Assembly: GCA_964344215.1 (NCBI GenBank)
Contig: CAYFMP010000041.1
Coordinates: forward strand, 1-33,444
From: CAYFMP01 sp964344215
GTDB taxonomy: Bacteria > Pseudomonadota > Alphaproteobacteria > Rhodospirillales > Casp-alpha2
Direction: 5' to 3'
Length of the DNA stretch: 33,444 nt
Below, piece by piece: positions 7,061 through 16,341 of the stretch. Position 1 is the stretch's first letter; the number at the start of each line of letters is the position of its first letter. The notes beneath the pieces were generated by a model that was not told where the DNA came from, searched no databases, and was given only the letters and a program-made list of their open reading frames with translations. Position numbers and translations under genes: made by a program.

Positions 7061-8782
7061 ATGAGCGACGCCGCCGCCGCGACAGTCACCGCCGAGGCGC
7101 TGAGCGCTCCCCGCATCAAGCCGAAGATCGGCCGCGACGACTGGATCATGCGCGGCTGCATGATCGGCATCGGGGTCTTCCTGCTGGTCTGCGTGCTGCT
7201 GCCGCTCTACACGATGATGTCCAAGAGCCTCGAGAACAAGGCCGGCGACTTCGTCGGATTCGCCAACTTCGCCGAGTACTTCTCGACCCCGGCTCTGTTC
7301 CTGTCGGCCATCAACAGCCTCTATATCTCGGTCATCGCCTCGGTCCTGGTCCTCGTCACCTCGTTCATCTACGCCTACGCGCTGACCCGCACCTGCATGC
7401 CGTTCAAGTGGTTCTTCAAGCTGGTCGCGGCGATTCCGCTGCTGACCCCGTCGCTGTTGAGCGGCATCGCGCTGGTCTACTGGTTCGGCAAACAGGGCGC
7501 CGCCAAGGAGTTGTTGTTCGGCGAGTCGATCTACGGTCCCATTGGCATCGTCATCGGGTCGAGCTATTGGGTGTTCCCGCACGCCCTGATGATCGTCATC
7601 ACGGCGCTTTCGGTCACCGATGCGCGCCTCTACGAGGCGGCCATCGCGCTCAGGACGTCGAAGATCAAGACCTTCTTCACGGTGACCATTCCGGGCTGCA
7701 AGTACGGGTTGCTGAGCGCCGGCTTCGTCGTCTTCACCCTGATCTTCACCGATTTCGGCATTCCCAAGGTGATCGGCGGCAACTTCAACGTCTTGGCCAC
7801 CGACATCTACAAGCAGGTGATCGGCCAACAGAACTTCCAGATGGGCGCCGTCGTCTCGGTGATCCTGCTGGTCCCGGCGGTGTTCGCCTTCACCATGGAC
7901 CGGATCGTCCAGAAGAAACAGGTGGCGTTGCTGTCGGCCCGCGCCGTGCCCCTTCTGCCGAAGCCCAACCGGCGGGTCGATACCGCCATGTTCATATTCT
8001 GCTCGGTGATCGCGCTGTTCATCCTGTGCATGATCGGCATGGCGCAATACGCCGCCCTGATCAAGTTCTGGCCCTACAACCTGGAACTGACGCTCGGCAA
8101 CTACGATTTCGACCTCGCCAACGGCGGCGGCTGGGATTCGTATTTCAATTCCATCCGCATGTCGCTGTATACGGCCGTCATCGGCACCGCGCTCATCTTC
8201 TTCGGCGCCTACCTGGTCGAGAAGGGCCGCGGCTTCGTCGCCGGGCGCAACGCCTTTCACGCCATCGCCATGATGCCGCTTGCGGTGCCCGGGCTGGTGC
8301 TGGGGCTGGCCTACATCTTCTTCTTCAACAACCCGGCCAACCCGTTCGGCTTCATCTACGCCACCATGACCATCCTGGTGGTGGCGACGATCACCCACTT
8401 CTACACGGTCAGCCACCTGACCGCCGTGACGGCGCTGAAACAGATGGATCCGGAGTTCGAATCGGTTTCGGCCTCGCTCAAGACGCCGTTCCACCGCACC
8501 TTCCTCAAGGTCACGGTGCCGGTCTGCCTGCCGGCCATGCTGGATATTTCCATGTACCTGTTCCTCAACGCCATGACTACGGTGTCGGCGGTCGTCTTCC
8601 TGTATTCCTCCGACACCACGCTGGCCTCGGTGGCGGTCCTCAACATGGACGACCAGGGCGAACTGCCGTTCGCCGCCGCCATGGCGATGATGATCGCCTA
8701 CACCTGCGGCGGCGCCCGCATCCTGCATATGCTGCTGACCCGCGGCATCATGACCTCGACCCAGGCCTGGCGGACGCGGTAG
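7061..8782 (+). CDS. phnU2: 2-aminoethylphosphonate ABC transporter, two-domain permease
   Basis: 573-aa inner-membrane protein with about twelve hydrophobic segments in two homologous halves, i.e. two BPD-type permease domains fused in one chain. The first helix is near residues 33-52. The coupling motif of each half is visible (EAAIALRTSKIKTFFTVTIPG in the first; ESVSASLKTPFHRTFLKVTVP in the second). This fused layout is known in the AEP and iron(III) importer families and explains why only one permease gene is present. It follows the ATPase gene by three bases and ends 21 bases before the stop of the convergent molybdoenzyme gene. Substrate assignment rests on the neighbourhood. Confidence 0.9.
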   Translation: MSDAAAATVTAEALSAPRIKPKIGRDDWIMRGCMIGIGVFLLVCVLLPLYTMMSKSLENKAGDFVGFANFAEYFSTPALFLSAINSLYISVIASVLVLVTSFIYAYALTRTCMPFKWFFKLVAAIPLLTPSLLSGIALVYWFGKQGAAKELLFGESIYGPIGIVIGSSYWVFPHALMIVITALSVTDARLYEAAIALRTSKIKTFFTVTIPGCKYGLLSAGFVVFTLIFTDFGIPKVIGGNFNVLATDIYKQVIGQQNFQMGAVVSVILLVPAVFAFTMDRIVQKKQVALLSARAVPLLPKPNRRVDTAMFIFCSVIALFILCMIGMAQYAALIKFWPYNLELTLGNYDFDLANGGGWDSYFNSIRMSLYTAVIGTALIFFGAYLVEKGRGFVAGRNAFHAIAMMPLAVPGLVLGLAYIFFFNNPANPFGFIYATMTILVVATITHFYTVSHLTAVTALKQMDPEFESVSASLKTPFHRTFLKVTVPVCLPAMLDISMYLFLNAMTTVSAVVFLYSSDTTLASVAVLNMDDQGELPFAAAMAMMIAYTCGGARILHMLLTRGIMTSTQAWRTR

Positions 8783-8803
8783 GGGAAGGTAACCCGAGGA
8801 AGA

Positions 8804-11023
8804 TCAACTTTCCGATCGCATCGGATCGGATTCCGATTTGAGCACGTCGCACAGCAAGGCTTTGTATACGGGAAAGCCCGAGATCGGATCGCGGTTTTCC
8901 AAATCCGTCAGTTCGTTGACGTTGGCTTCCCGCCAGGCTTTCGGGCCGAGCGGTCCGCCGCCGCCCATGTTGGCCTCGACAACGCCCTCGGCGATATCGT
9001 CGTCTACTTGCGCCCAGAACCGTACCTTGCCTCTAGGTGTTTCGACGAAAACCTCGTCACCGTCGCCTATGTTCCGCGCGGCCGCGTCCCGGGCATGCAT
9101 GTGAACGAACGGCCGGGGCTGCATGGCGACCAGCGACGGGATATTGAAATGCTGCGAACGAAAGGCCGATTGAGTACGGGCACCCGAGTTGAAGACCAGG
9201 GGATAGCGTTTCGCCAGCTCGGGACTGGCCAGCGGCCCCTCTCTAGGTTCGGTGTAGACCGGCAACGGATCGTAACCGTGTTTTCTCAGAAGCTCGGACG
9301 CGATCTCGAATTTGCCTGTCGGTGTCTCGAAGCCCGGCTTGCCATCGGCGCGTAACTCACCGGTCTCGTATTTGCGGTAGCGCTTCTTTGGCGTAGTGAA
9401 CGGAAGGCCTTCGGGGTGTGCACGCAATTCCTCCAGGGAAACATCGAGACCGACCAAGGCGTCGCGAACCATTTCCTCCTCGGTTAGCGGCCACAGACTC
9501 CTGTAGCCGAGCCGCCGGGCCAGTTCGGCGAAGATCAGGTAATCGTTGCGCGCCTCGCCCAGGGGTTCGATCAGACGCGCGCGATGCTGCACGTAACCAT
9601 CGTACACCATATAAGATTCGATCTCGAAGCCGGTTGTCGCCGGCAACACCAAGTCGGCGTATTTCCCATCGGCTGTCGGAAACCTGTCGACGACGGCGAG
9701 AAAATCAAGCGACGCCAGGGCGCGGCGCCATAATTCCGGTTGCGGCCACGACGTGATCAGCGAAGCCCCGCTTATGATCATCGAGCGCACGGGATAGGGA
9801 TCGTTCGCCAGGATCGCTTGGGGAAGCGCCGTCGCATGACACTCGTTGCGCAGCTCGTGAAACAGCGGATAAGCCCTGACCCCTATCGGATCCGGCGTGC
9901 CGGGCGGAAGTTCGGTCGGATTGCGCTTGGAGCGCCAGCGTTCCGGCATGGCAAACATCTTGCCTCCGGGTACGTCCAGGTGGCCGCAGAGCGCCTGAAG
10001 GGTCAACGCGGCGCGGATCGACTGGACGCCGCTGTTCGAGTATTCGAGCCCGGTGTACATGATCATCGAACATCCCTCGGCGGCGGCCATGGCGCGGGCC
10101 AGATCGCGAACCGAGGCGGCCGGAATACCCGTAATCCGCTCGACCCGGTCGGGCGGGAAGTCCCGAACGTAATCCCGTATTCCGTCGAACCCGTGCGTCC
10201 AGTTTTCGACGAATCCACGGTCGAACAGGTTTTCCTCGATCAGGACCGCGATCGCGCCGAGCGCCAAGGCTCCATCGGTTCCCGGACGGATGGCGATCCA
10301 GTCCGCATCGACCGCACGCGCCGTTTCACTTCGGCGGTGATCGATGACGATGATGCGCGCACCTCGTTTTTTCGCTTGTTTGACATGACGTAGCTTAATA
10401 GGCGAGGAATCGGTCGCCGGATTGGCGCCCCAGACGACGACCAGATTGGCGGCGTCGATATCGTCGCGCATGTCCTTGTAGTGGGCGCCGAAACAGGTCT
10501 CCGGTGCCAGCATCCCGTAGGCCACGTAACACAAGGCGCCGACGCCGGTGGTGTTGGGCGAACCGAATGGAAATAGCACGGCGTTGGCCGACGATTCAGA
10601 GGCGCGGCTTGGCATGAACGCTTCGTTCAGCCCGAATTCGAAATTTCCGCGCCCGGTGTACATGCAAACAGCCTCCGGACCGAACCGTTCGGCGGTCAGC
10701 CTGAGGTTTTTCACCCATATGTCGTAAGCGTCGTCCCAGGAGATACGCTCGAAACGCCCCTCGCCGCGTTCGCCGACGCGCCGTTGAGGGTAGAGAATAC
10801 GCTCGTCCGAATAGACGATTTCGGCCGCCCGGGCGCCGCGCGGGCACACCATGCCGAGCGGATGACCCTTCAGCGGGGTCAGACGCTCGATCCTGCCATC
10901 GCCGAAATGAACGTTGACGCCGCATCCGGCCGGACAAATGCCGCAGATACCGGGTTTGACAACAGTACCCACCGGAAAACGTTCGCCTGCGCCGTCCACT
11001 TCCTCTCGCGTTTTCTCCGGCAT
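8804..11023 (-). CDS. Molybdopterin-dependent oxidoreductase, DMSO-reductase family
   Basis: 739-aa enzyme expected to carry a bis-MGD molybdenum or tungsten cofactor and one 4Fe-4S cluster. The cluster motif is Cys27-x2-Cys30-x3-Cys34-x25-Cys60 (CGICPAGCGV, then VCPRG). Cofactor-binding stretches are visible (VVVWGANPATDSSP, GARIIVIDHRRSETA, and C-terminal VETPRGKVRF in the MGD-binding domain). Cys165 in the GALCYVAYG segment is a candidate metal ligand. No Tat signal is visible, so it is probably cytoplasmic. No partner genes for an iron-sulphur, membrane or chaperone subunit are nearby, so its electron partner and substrate are unknown. It sits divergently from the phnW operon and convergently with the importer. 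A GGAGG site supports the start. Confidence 0.9.
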   Translation of the reverse strand: MPEKTREEVDGAGERFPVGTVVKPGICGICPAGCGVNVHFGDGRIERLTPLKGHPLGMVCPRGARAAEIVYSDERILYPQRRVGERGEGRFERISWDDAYDIWVKNLRLTAERFGPEAVCMYTGRGNFEFGLNEAFMPSRASESSANAVLFPFGSPNTTGVGALCYVAYGMLAPETCFGAHYKDMRDDIDAANLVVVWGANPATDSSPIKLRHVKQAKKRGARIIVIDHRRSETARAVDADWIAIRPGTDGALALGAIAVLIEENLFDRGFVENWTHGFDGIRDYVRDFPPDRVERITGIPAASVRDLARAMAAAEGCSMIMYTGLEYSNSGVQSIRAALTLQALCGHLDVPGGKMFAMPERWRSKRNPTELPPGTPDPIGVRAYPLFHELRNECHATALPQAILANDPYPVRSMIISGASLITSWPQPELWRRALASLDFLAVVDRFPTADGKYADLVLPATTGFEIESYMVYDGYVQHRARLIEPLGEARNDYLIFAELARRLGYRSLWPLTEEEMVRDALVGLDVSLEELRAHPEGLPFTTPKKRYRKYETGELRADGKPGFETPTGKFEIASELLRKHGYDPLPVYTEPREGPLASPELAKRYPLVFNSGARTQSAFRSQHFNIPSLVAMQPRPFVHMHARDAAARNIGDGDEVFVETPRGKVRFWAQVDDDIAEGVVEANMGGGGPLGPKAWREANVNELTDLENRDPISGFPVYKALLCDVLKSESDPMRSES

Positions 11024-11185
11024 CCAACCTCCGAGAGTTACAAACTCGTTTCAATTCTTCGTACCATTGGAATCGAGCCTGCTCCTTTTTTCGGAATCCG
11101 GCAACTCGCCACTCGCCGGCTTGCCGGCCATCCCTCGCATCTGGCACCATAAATTTACATCCGTTGGCGTACGGTTTTTTGTGGC

Positions 11186-11205
11186 TTTTTGACCGTTTTT
11201 GACCG
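11186..11205 (+). repeat. 10-bp tandem repeat upstream of phnW
   Basis: tttttgaccg is repeated twice without a gap in the divergent intergenic region, about 55 bases before the chosen phnW start. It contains two TTGACC hexamers that resemble -35 elements, but no -10 box sits at the right distance. It may be a regulator site. Confidence 0.4.
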
Positions 11206-11258
11206 ATAATGCCGCAGCCATCGAACGCCGCTTCTTGCTGATGGGGAAGGCGCCCGCC

Positions 11259-12389
11259 ATGACACCGACCGACCGCGACCCCTGGCTGCTGACGCCGGGC
11301 CCGCTAACCACGTCCGCCGCCACCAAACAGGCCATGCTGCACGATTGGGGGTCGCGCGACGCCACCTTCATCGAGACCAACCGGCGGGTTCGCGATTCCC
11401 TGCTCGATATCGCCGAGGCCAGGGAAACTCACGTCTGCGTGCCGGTCCAGGGCAGCGGCACGTTCGCCGTCGAGGCCACCATCGGCACGCTCCTTCCCCG
11501 CGACGGCAAGGCCCTGGTGCTGGTCAACGGCGCCTACGGCAAGCGCATGGCCAGGATTGTCGAGATTTTGGGGCGCTCGCTTTGCGTGCTGGAGACGCCG
11601 GAGGACACGCCGCCCGACATCGCCGACCTCGACGCCGCCTTGTTCGCCGATCCGGACATTACCCACGTGCTGGCCGTCCACTGCGAGACCACGTCGGGTC
11701 TGCTCAACCCGATCGAGATCATCGCCGAGACCGTCGCCGACCACGGCCGCCGGCTGTTGATCGACGCCATGAGCGCGTTCGGAGCCATCCCCTTGAGCGC
11801 CAGGGAGATTCCGTTCGACGCCGTCATGGCGTCTTCCAACAAGTGCCTGGAAGGCGTCCCCGGCATGGGCTTCGCACTGATCCGCCGGGACACGATCGAG
11901 GCGGCCGCCGGCAACGCCCATTCGCTGAGCCTCGATCTGCACGACCAATGGGTCAACATGGAGAACACCAAGCAATGGCGCTTCACGCCGCCGACCCACG
12001 TCATCGTCGCCTTCGATGCGGCCATCGAACAGTTCCGCCAGGAAGGCGGGGTCGAGGGCCGTGGCGCGCGCTATTCGGCCAATTGCCGTGTGCTGGTCGA
12101 AGGCATGCGGGAGCTCGGTTTCGAGACCCTGCTGCCGGACCGCCTGCAGGCGCCGATCATCGTCACCTTCAAGATGCCGGCCGACCCCAAGTTCGACTTC
12201 GAGGCCTTCTACGACGCGCTCAAGGATAAGGGCTACGTCATCTATCCCGGCAAGCTGACGGTGGCGCCTTCTTTCCGCATCGGCTGCATCGGCCACCTCG
12301 GCGAAGCCGAGATGCAAGGCGCGCTCGACGCCATCCGGGAAACCATCGCCGACATGGGCGTCGCCACCGGCGCGCCAGCCGCCGCCTGA
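11259..12389 (+). CDS. phnW: 2-aminoethylphosphonate:pyruvate aminotransferase
   Basis: Transfers the amino group of AEP to pyruvate, giving phosphonoacetaldehyde and alanine: the first step of AEP use as N and P source. It is a class V PLP-dependent aminotransferase. LLTPGPLTTSAATKQAML at the N-terminus and VPVQGSGTFAVEA are hallmark segments. Asp169 (LIDAMSAFGA) should contact the PLP ring nitrogen and Lys195 (ASSNKCLEG) should bind PLP. The 376-aa length is close to the family norm. The start at 11259 has a GGGAAGG site with eight-base spacing; upstream ATGs at 11241 and 11199 are possible but less well placed. It is the first gene of phnW-phnX-phnA-phnY. Confidence 0.95.
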   Translation: MTPTDRDPWLLTPGPLTTSAATKQAMLHDWGSRDATFIETNRRVRDSLLDIAEARETHVCVPVQGSGTFAVEATIGTLLPRDGKALVLVNGAYGKRMARIVEILGRSLCVLETPEDTPPDIADLDAALFADPDITHVLAVHCETTSGLLNPIEIIAETVADHGRRLLIDAMSAFGAIPLSAREIPFDAVMASSNKCLEGVPGMGFALIRRDTIEAAAGNAHSLSLDLHDQWVNMENTKQWRFTPPTHVIVAFDAAIEQFRQEGGVEGRGARYSANCRVLVEGMRELGFETLLPDRLQAPIIVTFKMPADPKFDFEAFYDALKDKGYVIYPGKLTVAPSFRIGCIGHLGEAEMQGALDAIRETIADMGVATGAPAAA

Positions 12390-12439
12390 TCAGTTAAACC
12401 CCACCAAACACACTAACCGAACCAAAAGGAATTACGAAA

Positions 12440-13288
12440 ATGGCTTACAATCCCGACTATGTTTTTCAACGTGGCTACCGCGGCAAAGTCAAGGCGCTGA
12501 TCCTCGACTGGAGCGGTACCGTTGCCGACGCCTACGTCGTCGCCCCGGCCGTCGTCTTCGTCGAGGTCTTCAAGAAACAAGGTGTCGAGATCAGCATGGC
12601 CGAAGCGCGCGGCCCGATGGGGCTGCGCAAGGACCTGCACATCAAGGCGCTGACCGAGGAGCCGGTGATCAGGGAGCGCTGGAAGGACATCAAGGGCTCC
12701 TACCCGGACCAGAGCGACGTCGACGCCATGTTCGCCGATTTCGTGCCGATGCAGCTCGACTGCCTGCGTAACTACACGGACCTGCTGCCCGGCGTCGCCG
12801 AAGTCGTCCAGCGCGTGCAGAAACAGGGCATCAAGATCGGCAGTTCGACCGGCTTCGTGCGCCCGATGGTCGATATCCTCGAGGAGGACGCCGCCAAGCA
12901 GGGCTACAAGCCGGACGCCTCGGTGGCCGGCGACGAGGTCGACAACGGGGCGCGGCCGAAGCCGTTCATGGTCTACAAGAACCTGGACATGCTCGACGTC
13001 CACCCGATCCAGTCGGTGGTCAAGGTCGACGACACCGTTTCCGGCGTCGGCGAGGCCCTCGAGGCCGGCTGCTGGGGCGTCGGCGTCTCGCTCTATTCCA
13101 ACTACATGGATGTCGATACCCCCGAACAGGGTGCCCAACTGCCGCCGGAGGAGATCGCCCGGCGCAACGACAAGACCAAGGAGATCCTGCAGAAGGCCGG
13201 CGCCCATTACGTCATCGACAGCCTGACCGACATCGAGCCGGTGATCGACGACATCAACGCCCGCCTCGCCCGCGGCGAAAGACCTTGA
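12440..13288 (+). CDS. phnX: Phosphonoacetaldehyde hydrolase (phosphonatase)
   Basis: Cleaves the C-P bond of phosphonoacetaldehyde to acetaldehyde and phosphate. It is a haloacid-dehalogenase-fold enzyme of 282 aa. Asp23 in ILDWSGTVAD is the nucleophile. The cap-domain Lys64 in PMGLRKDLHIKAL is placed to form the Schiff base that distinguishes phosphonatases from other HAD enzymes. VVKVDDTVSGVGEALEAG supplies the magnesium-binding acidic pair. DWSGT replaces the commoner DWAGT. It has its own AAGGA site and starts 50 bases after phnW. It forms the short branch of the pathway in this operon. Confidence 0.95.
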   Translation: MAYNPDYVFQRGYRGKVKALILDWSGTVADAYVVAPAVVFVEVFKKQGVEISMAEARGPMGLRKDLHIKALTEEPVIRERWKDIKGSYPDQSDVDAMFADFVPMQLDCLRNYTDLLPGVAEVVQRVQKQGIKIGSSTGFVRPMVDILEEDAAKQGYKPDASVAGDEVDNGARPKPFMVYKNLDMLDVHPIQSVVKVDDTVSGVGEALEAGCWGVGVSLYSNYMDVDTPEQGAQLPPEEIARRNDKTKEILQKAGAHYVIDSLTDIEPVIDDINARLARGERP

Positions 13289-13383
13289 GGCGGTTCTGAA
13301 CGGCCGAGGCAATCGGCGCAACGGCGGAGGCCCGTCGGCAAGCGCGCTTCCCCCTCATTCGATCGGCTGAGGAAACCGAACCC

Positions 13384-14631
13384 ATGAACGACGCCCGCGC
13401 ATCCGTCACCGTCAACGGCCGCACTTACGCCTGGCCCGCCCGGCCCCTGGTCGTCGTCTGCGTCGACGGCTCCGAGCCCGCCTACATCGAGCAAGCGGTG
13501 GCCGGCGGCCACATGCCGTACCTGGCCGGCGCGTTGGCGAGCGGCGCCGATCTCAGGGCCGATTGCGTGGTGCCGAGCTTTACCAACCCCAACAACCTCT
13601 CCATCGTCACCGGCGCGCCGCCGTCCGTGCACGGCATTTCCGGCAACTACTTTCTCGATCCGGATACGGGCGAGGAGGTGATGATGAACGAGCCGAAGTT
13701 CCTGCGCGCCGACACCATCTTCAAGGCGTTCCACGACAACGGCGCCAGCGTCGCCGTCGTCACCGCCAAGGACAAGCTGCGCCGCTTGCTCGGCCACGGC
13801 CTCGATTTCTCTTCCGGGCGTGCCGTCTGCTTCTCGTCGGAAAAGGCCGACCGGACGACGCTCGCCGACAACGGCATCGACCGCGCCCAGGCGCTGGTCG
13901 GGCGCCCCATCCCCGACGTCTATTCGGCCGACTTGAGCGAGTTCATCTTCGATGCCGGCGTCAAGCTGATGGAGGAACGCCGCCCCGACCTCATGTACCT
14001 GTCGACCACCGACTACATCCAGCACAAGCACGCGCCGGGGACGCCGGTCGCCGACGCCTTCTACGCCATGATGGACGGCTACCTGGGAAAGCTCGACGCG
14101 ATGGGCGCGACCATCGCGCTGACCGCCGATCACGGCATGAACGCCAAGCACACGGAGGCCGGCGAACCCGACGTCATCTACCTGCAGGAAATCCTCGACG
14201 ACATGCTGGGCGAAGGCCGCGCCCGGGTCATCCTGCCCATCACCGACCCTTACGTGGCCCATCACGGGGCCTTGGGTTCGTTCGCCACCGCCTATCTGCC
14301 GGCCGACGCCGACGGCGACGGGATTTCGGCCGAGCTGTCTTCCGTCGACGGCGTCATGCGCATCTACGGCCGGGCCGAGGGCTGCGCCGCCTTCGAATTG
14401 CCGGAGGAGCGGATCGGCGACCTCATCGTGATTTCCGAAAAGAACAAGGTCATCGGCACCGCCGCCGCCAACCACGACCTCAGCGGGCTCGACGCACCGC
14501 TGCGTTCGCACGGCGGCGTTAGCGAGCAGCGCGTGCCGCTGATCGTCACCCGGCCGGTCGAACGGCTCGACGCCGAGCGGCGCCTGCGCAACTTCGACAT
14601 CTTCGACCTCGCCCTCAACCACACGAGTTAG
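13384..14631 (+). CDS. phnA: Phosphonoacetate hydrolase
   Basis: Cleaves the C-P bond of phosphonoacetate to acetate and phosphate. It is an alkaline-phosphatase-superfamily zinc enzyme of 415 aa. VVVCVDGSEP carries metal-binding Asp28 and VPSFTNPNNLSIVTG carries the catalytic Thr67. TTDYIQHKHAPG and ALTADHGMNAKH give the further Asp/His zinc ligands, and a late His lies in LRSHGGVSEQRVP. These match the ligand set known for the family. It lies between phnX and phnY, starting 95 bases after phnX, with phnY 32 bases downstream. It makes sense only with phnY, which produces its substrate. Confidence 0.93.
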   Translation: MNDARASVTVNGRTYAWPARPLVVVCVDGSEPAYIEQAVAGGHMPYLAGALASGADLRADCVVPSFTNPNNLSIVTGAPPSVHGISGNYFLDPDTGEEVMMNEPKFLRADTIFKAFHDNGASVAVVTAKDKLRRLLGHGLDFSSGRAVCFSSEKADRTTLADNGIDRAQALVGRPIPDVYSADLSEFIFDAGVKLMEERRPDLMYLSTTDYIQHKHAPGTPVADAFYAMMDGYLGKLDAMGATIALTADHGMNAKHTEAGEPDVIYLQEILDDMLGEGRARVILPITDPYVAHHGALGSFATAYLPADADGDGISAELSSVDGVMRIYGRAEGCAAFELPEERIGDLIVISEKNKVIGTAAANHDLSGLDAPLRSHGGVSEQRVPLIVTRPVERLDAERRLRNFDIFDLALNHTS

Positions 14632-14663
14632 ACCGGGGCGGCGGGAATAAGGATATAAGGATC

Positions 14664-16106
14664 ATGGACGGATTTATCGCTTCTGCGGACGAAATGATGC
14701 GGATCGCCGGCGCTCGGGTCGGCGGCGAGGCCGGACGCATCGAGGTTCGCAATCCCTACACCGGCGACGTCGTCGGCACCGTGCCCAGGGCGAGCCGCGC
14801 CCGGGTCGCCGGGGCCTTCGACGTGGCGGCCGCCTTCAAGCCCGACCTGACCCGCTACCAGCGCCAGCGGATCCTGTTGAAAACGGCCGACCTGCTGGTC
14901 GAGCGCCGCGACGCCATCTCCGACCTGATCACCGCCGAGAGCGGGTTGTGCAAGAAGGATTCGCTCTACGAGGTCGGGCGCGCCTTCGACGTGTTCTCGC
15001 TGGCCGGGCAGATGTGCATCATGGACGACGGCGAGGTCTTCTCGTGCGACCTGACGCCGCACGGCCAGAGGCGCAAGATTTTCACCCAGCGCGAGCCGCT
15101 GTTGGGCGCGATCAGCGCCATCACGCCGTTCAACCACCCCTTGAACATGGTCGCCCACAAGGTCGCCCCGGCCGTCGCCACCAACAACCGCATGGTCTGC
15201 AAGCCGACCGAGCTGACACCGCTGACGCCGCTTGTGCTGGCCGATATCCTCTACGAGGCCGGGCTGCCGCCCGAGATGTTCTCGGTCGTCACCGGCCTGC
15301 CGGACGACATCGGCGGCGAGATGATCGTCAATGAGCACATCGACCTGATCACCTTCACCGGCGGCGTCCCGGTCGGCAAGATGATCGCCGCCAAGGCCGG
15401 CTACCGCCGCACCGTGCTGGAGTTGGGCGGCAACGCGCCGTTGATCGTCATGGAGGACGCCGATCTGGAGCGCGCCGCCGCTTTGGCGGTGAACGGCGCC
15501 ACCAGGAACTCTGGCCAGCGCTGCACGGCGGTCAAGCGCATCCTCGTCGTCGAGCAAATCGCCGACGACTTCGCGGGCCTGGTCAGGGACAAGGCCGCGG
15601 CGCTGAAATGCGGCGATCCGATGGACCCGGAAACCGATGTCGGCACGGTCATCAACGAGGACGCCGCCAAGCTGTTCGAGCGCCGGGTCGACGACGCCGT
15701 CGCGTCGGGCGCCGAGCTGCTGTGCGGGAATACGCGCGACGGCGCGCTTTATCCGCCGACCGTGGTCGACCGCGTGCCGGCCGACTGCGAGCTGGTGCGC
15801 GAGGAGACCTTCGGCCCGGCCGTGCCGATCATCCGCGTGAAGGACATCGACGACGCCATCCGCGTCGCCAACGGCACTTCGTTCGGGCTGTCGTCCGGCG
15901 TCTGCACCGACCGCTTCGACTACATCACCCGCTTCATCAACGAGCTTCAGCACGGCACCGTCAACATCTGGGAGGTGCCGGGCTACCGCATCGAGATGTC
16001 GCCGTTCGGCGGCGTCAAGGATTCGGGGCTCGGTTACAAGGAAGGCGTGATCGAGGCGATGAAGAGCTATACCAACGTCAAGACCTTCTCGATGCCGTGG
16101 CAGTAG
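14664..16106 (+). CDS. phnY: Phosphonoacetaldehyde dehydrogenase
   Basis: Oxidises phosphonoacetaldehyde to phosphonoacetate with NAD(P)+, feeding PhnA. It is a 480-aa aldehyde dehydrogenase. Asn157 lies in TPFNHPLN, Lys180 contacts the cofactor, general base Glu253 is in LELGGNAP, and the nucleophile Cys287 is in NSGQRCTAVKR. The specific substrate is assigned from overall resemblance to PhnY proteins and its place directly after phnA. It is the last gene of the operon. Only a weak 7-bp hairpin at 16152-16167 follows, without a T-run. Confidence 0.92.
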   Translation: MDGFIASADEMMRIAGARVGGEAGRIEVRNPYTGDVVGTVPRASRARVAGAFDVAAAFKPDLTRYQRQRILLKTADLLVERRDAISDLITAESGLCKKDSLYEVGRAFDVFSLAGQMCIMDDGEVFSCDLTPHGQRRKIFTQREPLLGAISAITPFNHPLNMVAHKVAPAVATNNRMVCKPTELTPLTPLVLADILYEAGLPPEMFSVVTGLPDDIGGEMIVNEHIDLITFTGGVPVGKMIAAKAGYRRTVLELGGNAPLIVMEDADLERAAALAVNGATRNSGQRCTAVKRILVVEQIADDFAGLVRDKAAALKCGDPMDPETDVGTVINEDAAKLFERRVDDAVASGAELLCGNTRDGALYPPTVVDRVPADCELVREETFGPAVPIIRVKDIDDAIRVANGTSFGLSSGVCTDRFDYITRFINELQHGTVNIWEVPGYRIEMSPFGGVKDSGLGYKEGVIEAMKSYTNVKTFSMPWQ

Positions 16107-16234
16107 ACGAGGCCCGCAGCCCGGACGAAACCGCTCGTCGGGTCGCGGCGTACCGCCCCAGGGCGGTTGGCCGTCCTTGATCTGGGTCATGGCCGGCGCG
16201 GCGGCGTCTGGGGATCATGTAGCGTACCCATGGG

Positions 16235-16292
16235 GTCGTATCGTCCTGAATCGGGGTGATTAACGAATCGAACCGAGTTAAAATGATACGAC
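16235..16292. repeat. Inverted repeat gtcgtatc/gatacgac upstream of the YbaK gene
   Basis: Perfect 8-bp arms (16235-16242 and 16285-16292) surround an AT-rich 42-base stretch that probably holds the promoter of the deacylase gene (a TAAAAT at 16279-16284 could be a -10 box). It could be a two-site operator. No known factor was recognised. Confidence 0.3.
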
Positions 16293-16341
16293 TGCGCTTT
16301 TTGGGTTTTGGGGAACCTTCGAAACGAACGGGAGGTGCGCC

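Noticed and set aside
5552..8728. Very long open frame (1058 codons) on the minus strand opposite the importer genes
   Set aside because: It is the GC-driven shadow of the ATPase and permease genes, crosses the Ns, is extremely rich in His, Arg, Gln and Asp, and shows no family resemblance.
6106..8841. 911-codon open frame on the plus strand overlapping ATPase and permease
   Set aside because: Arg/His/Gly-rich out-of-frame translation; the real genes in the other frames have full motif sets.
16152..16167. accgccc/gggcggt hairpin after phnY as a terminator
   Set aside because: The loop is only two bases and no T-run follows; too weak to call.
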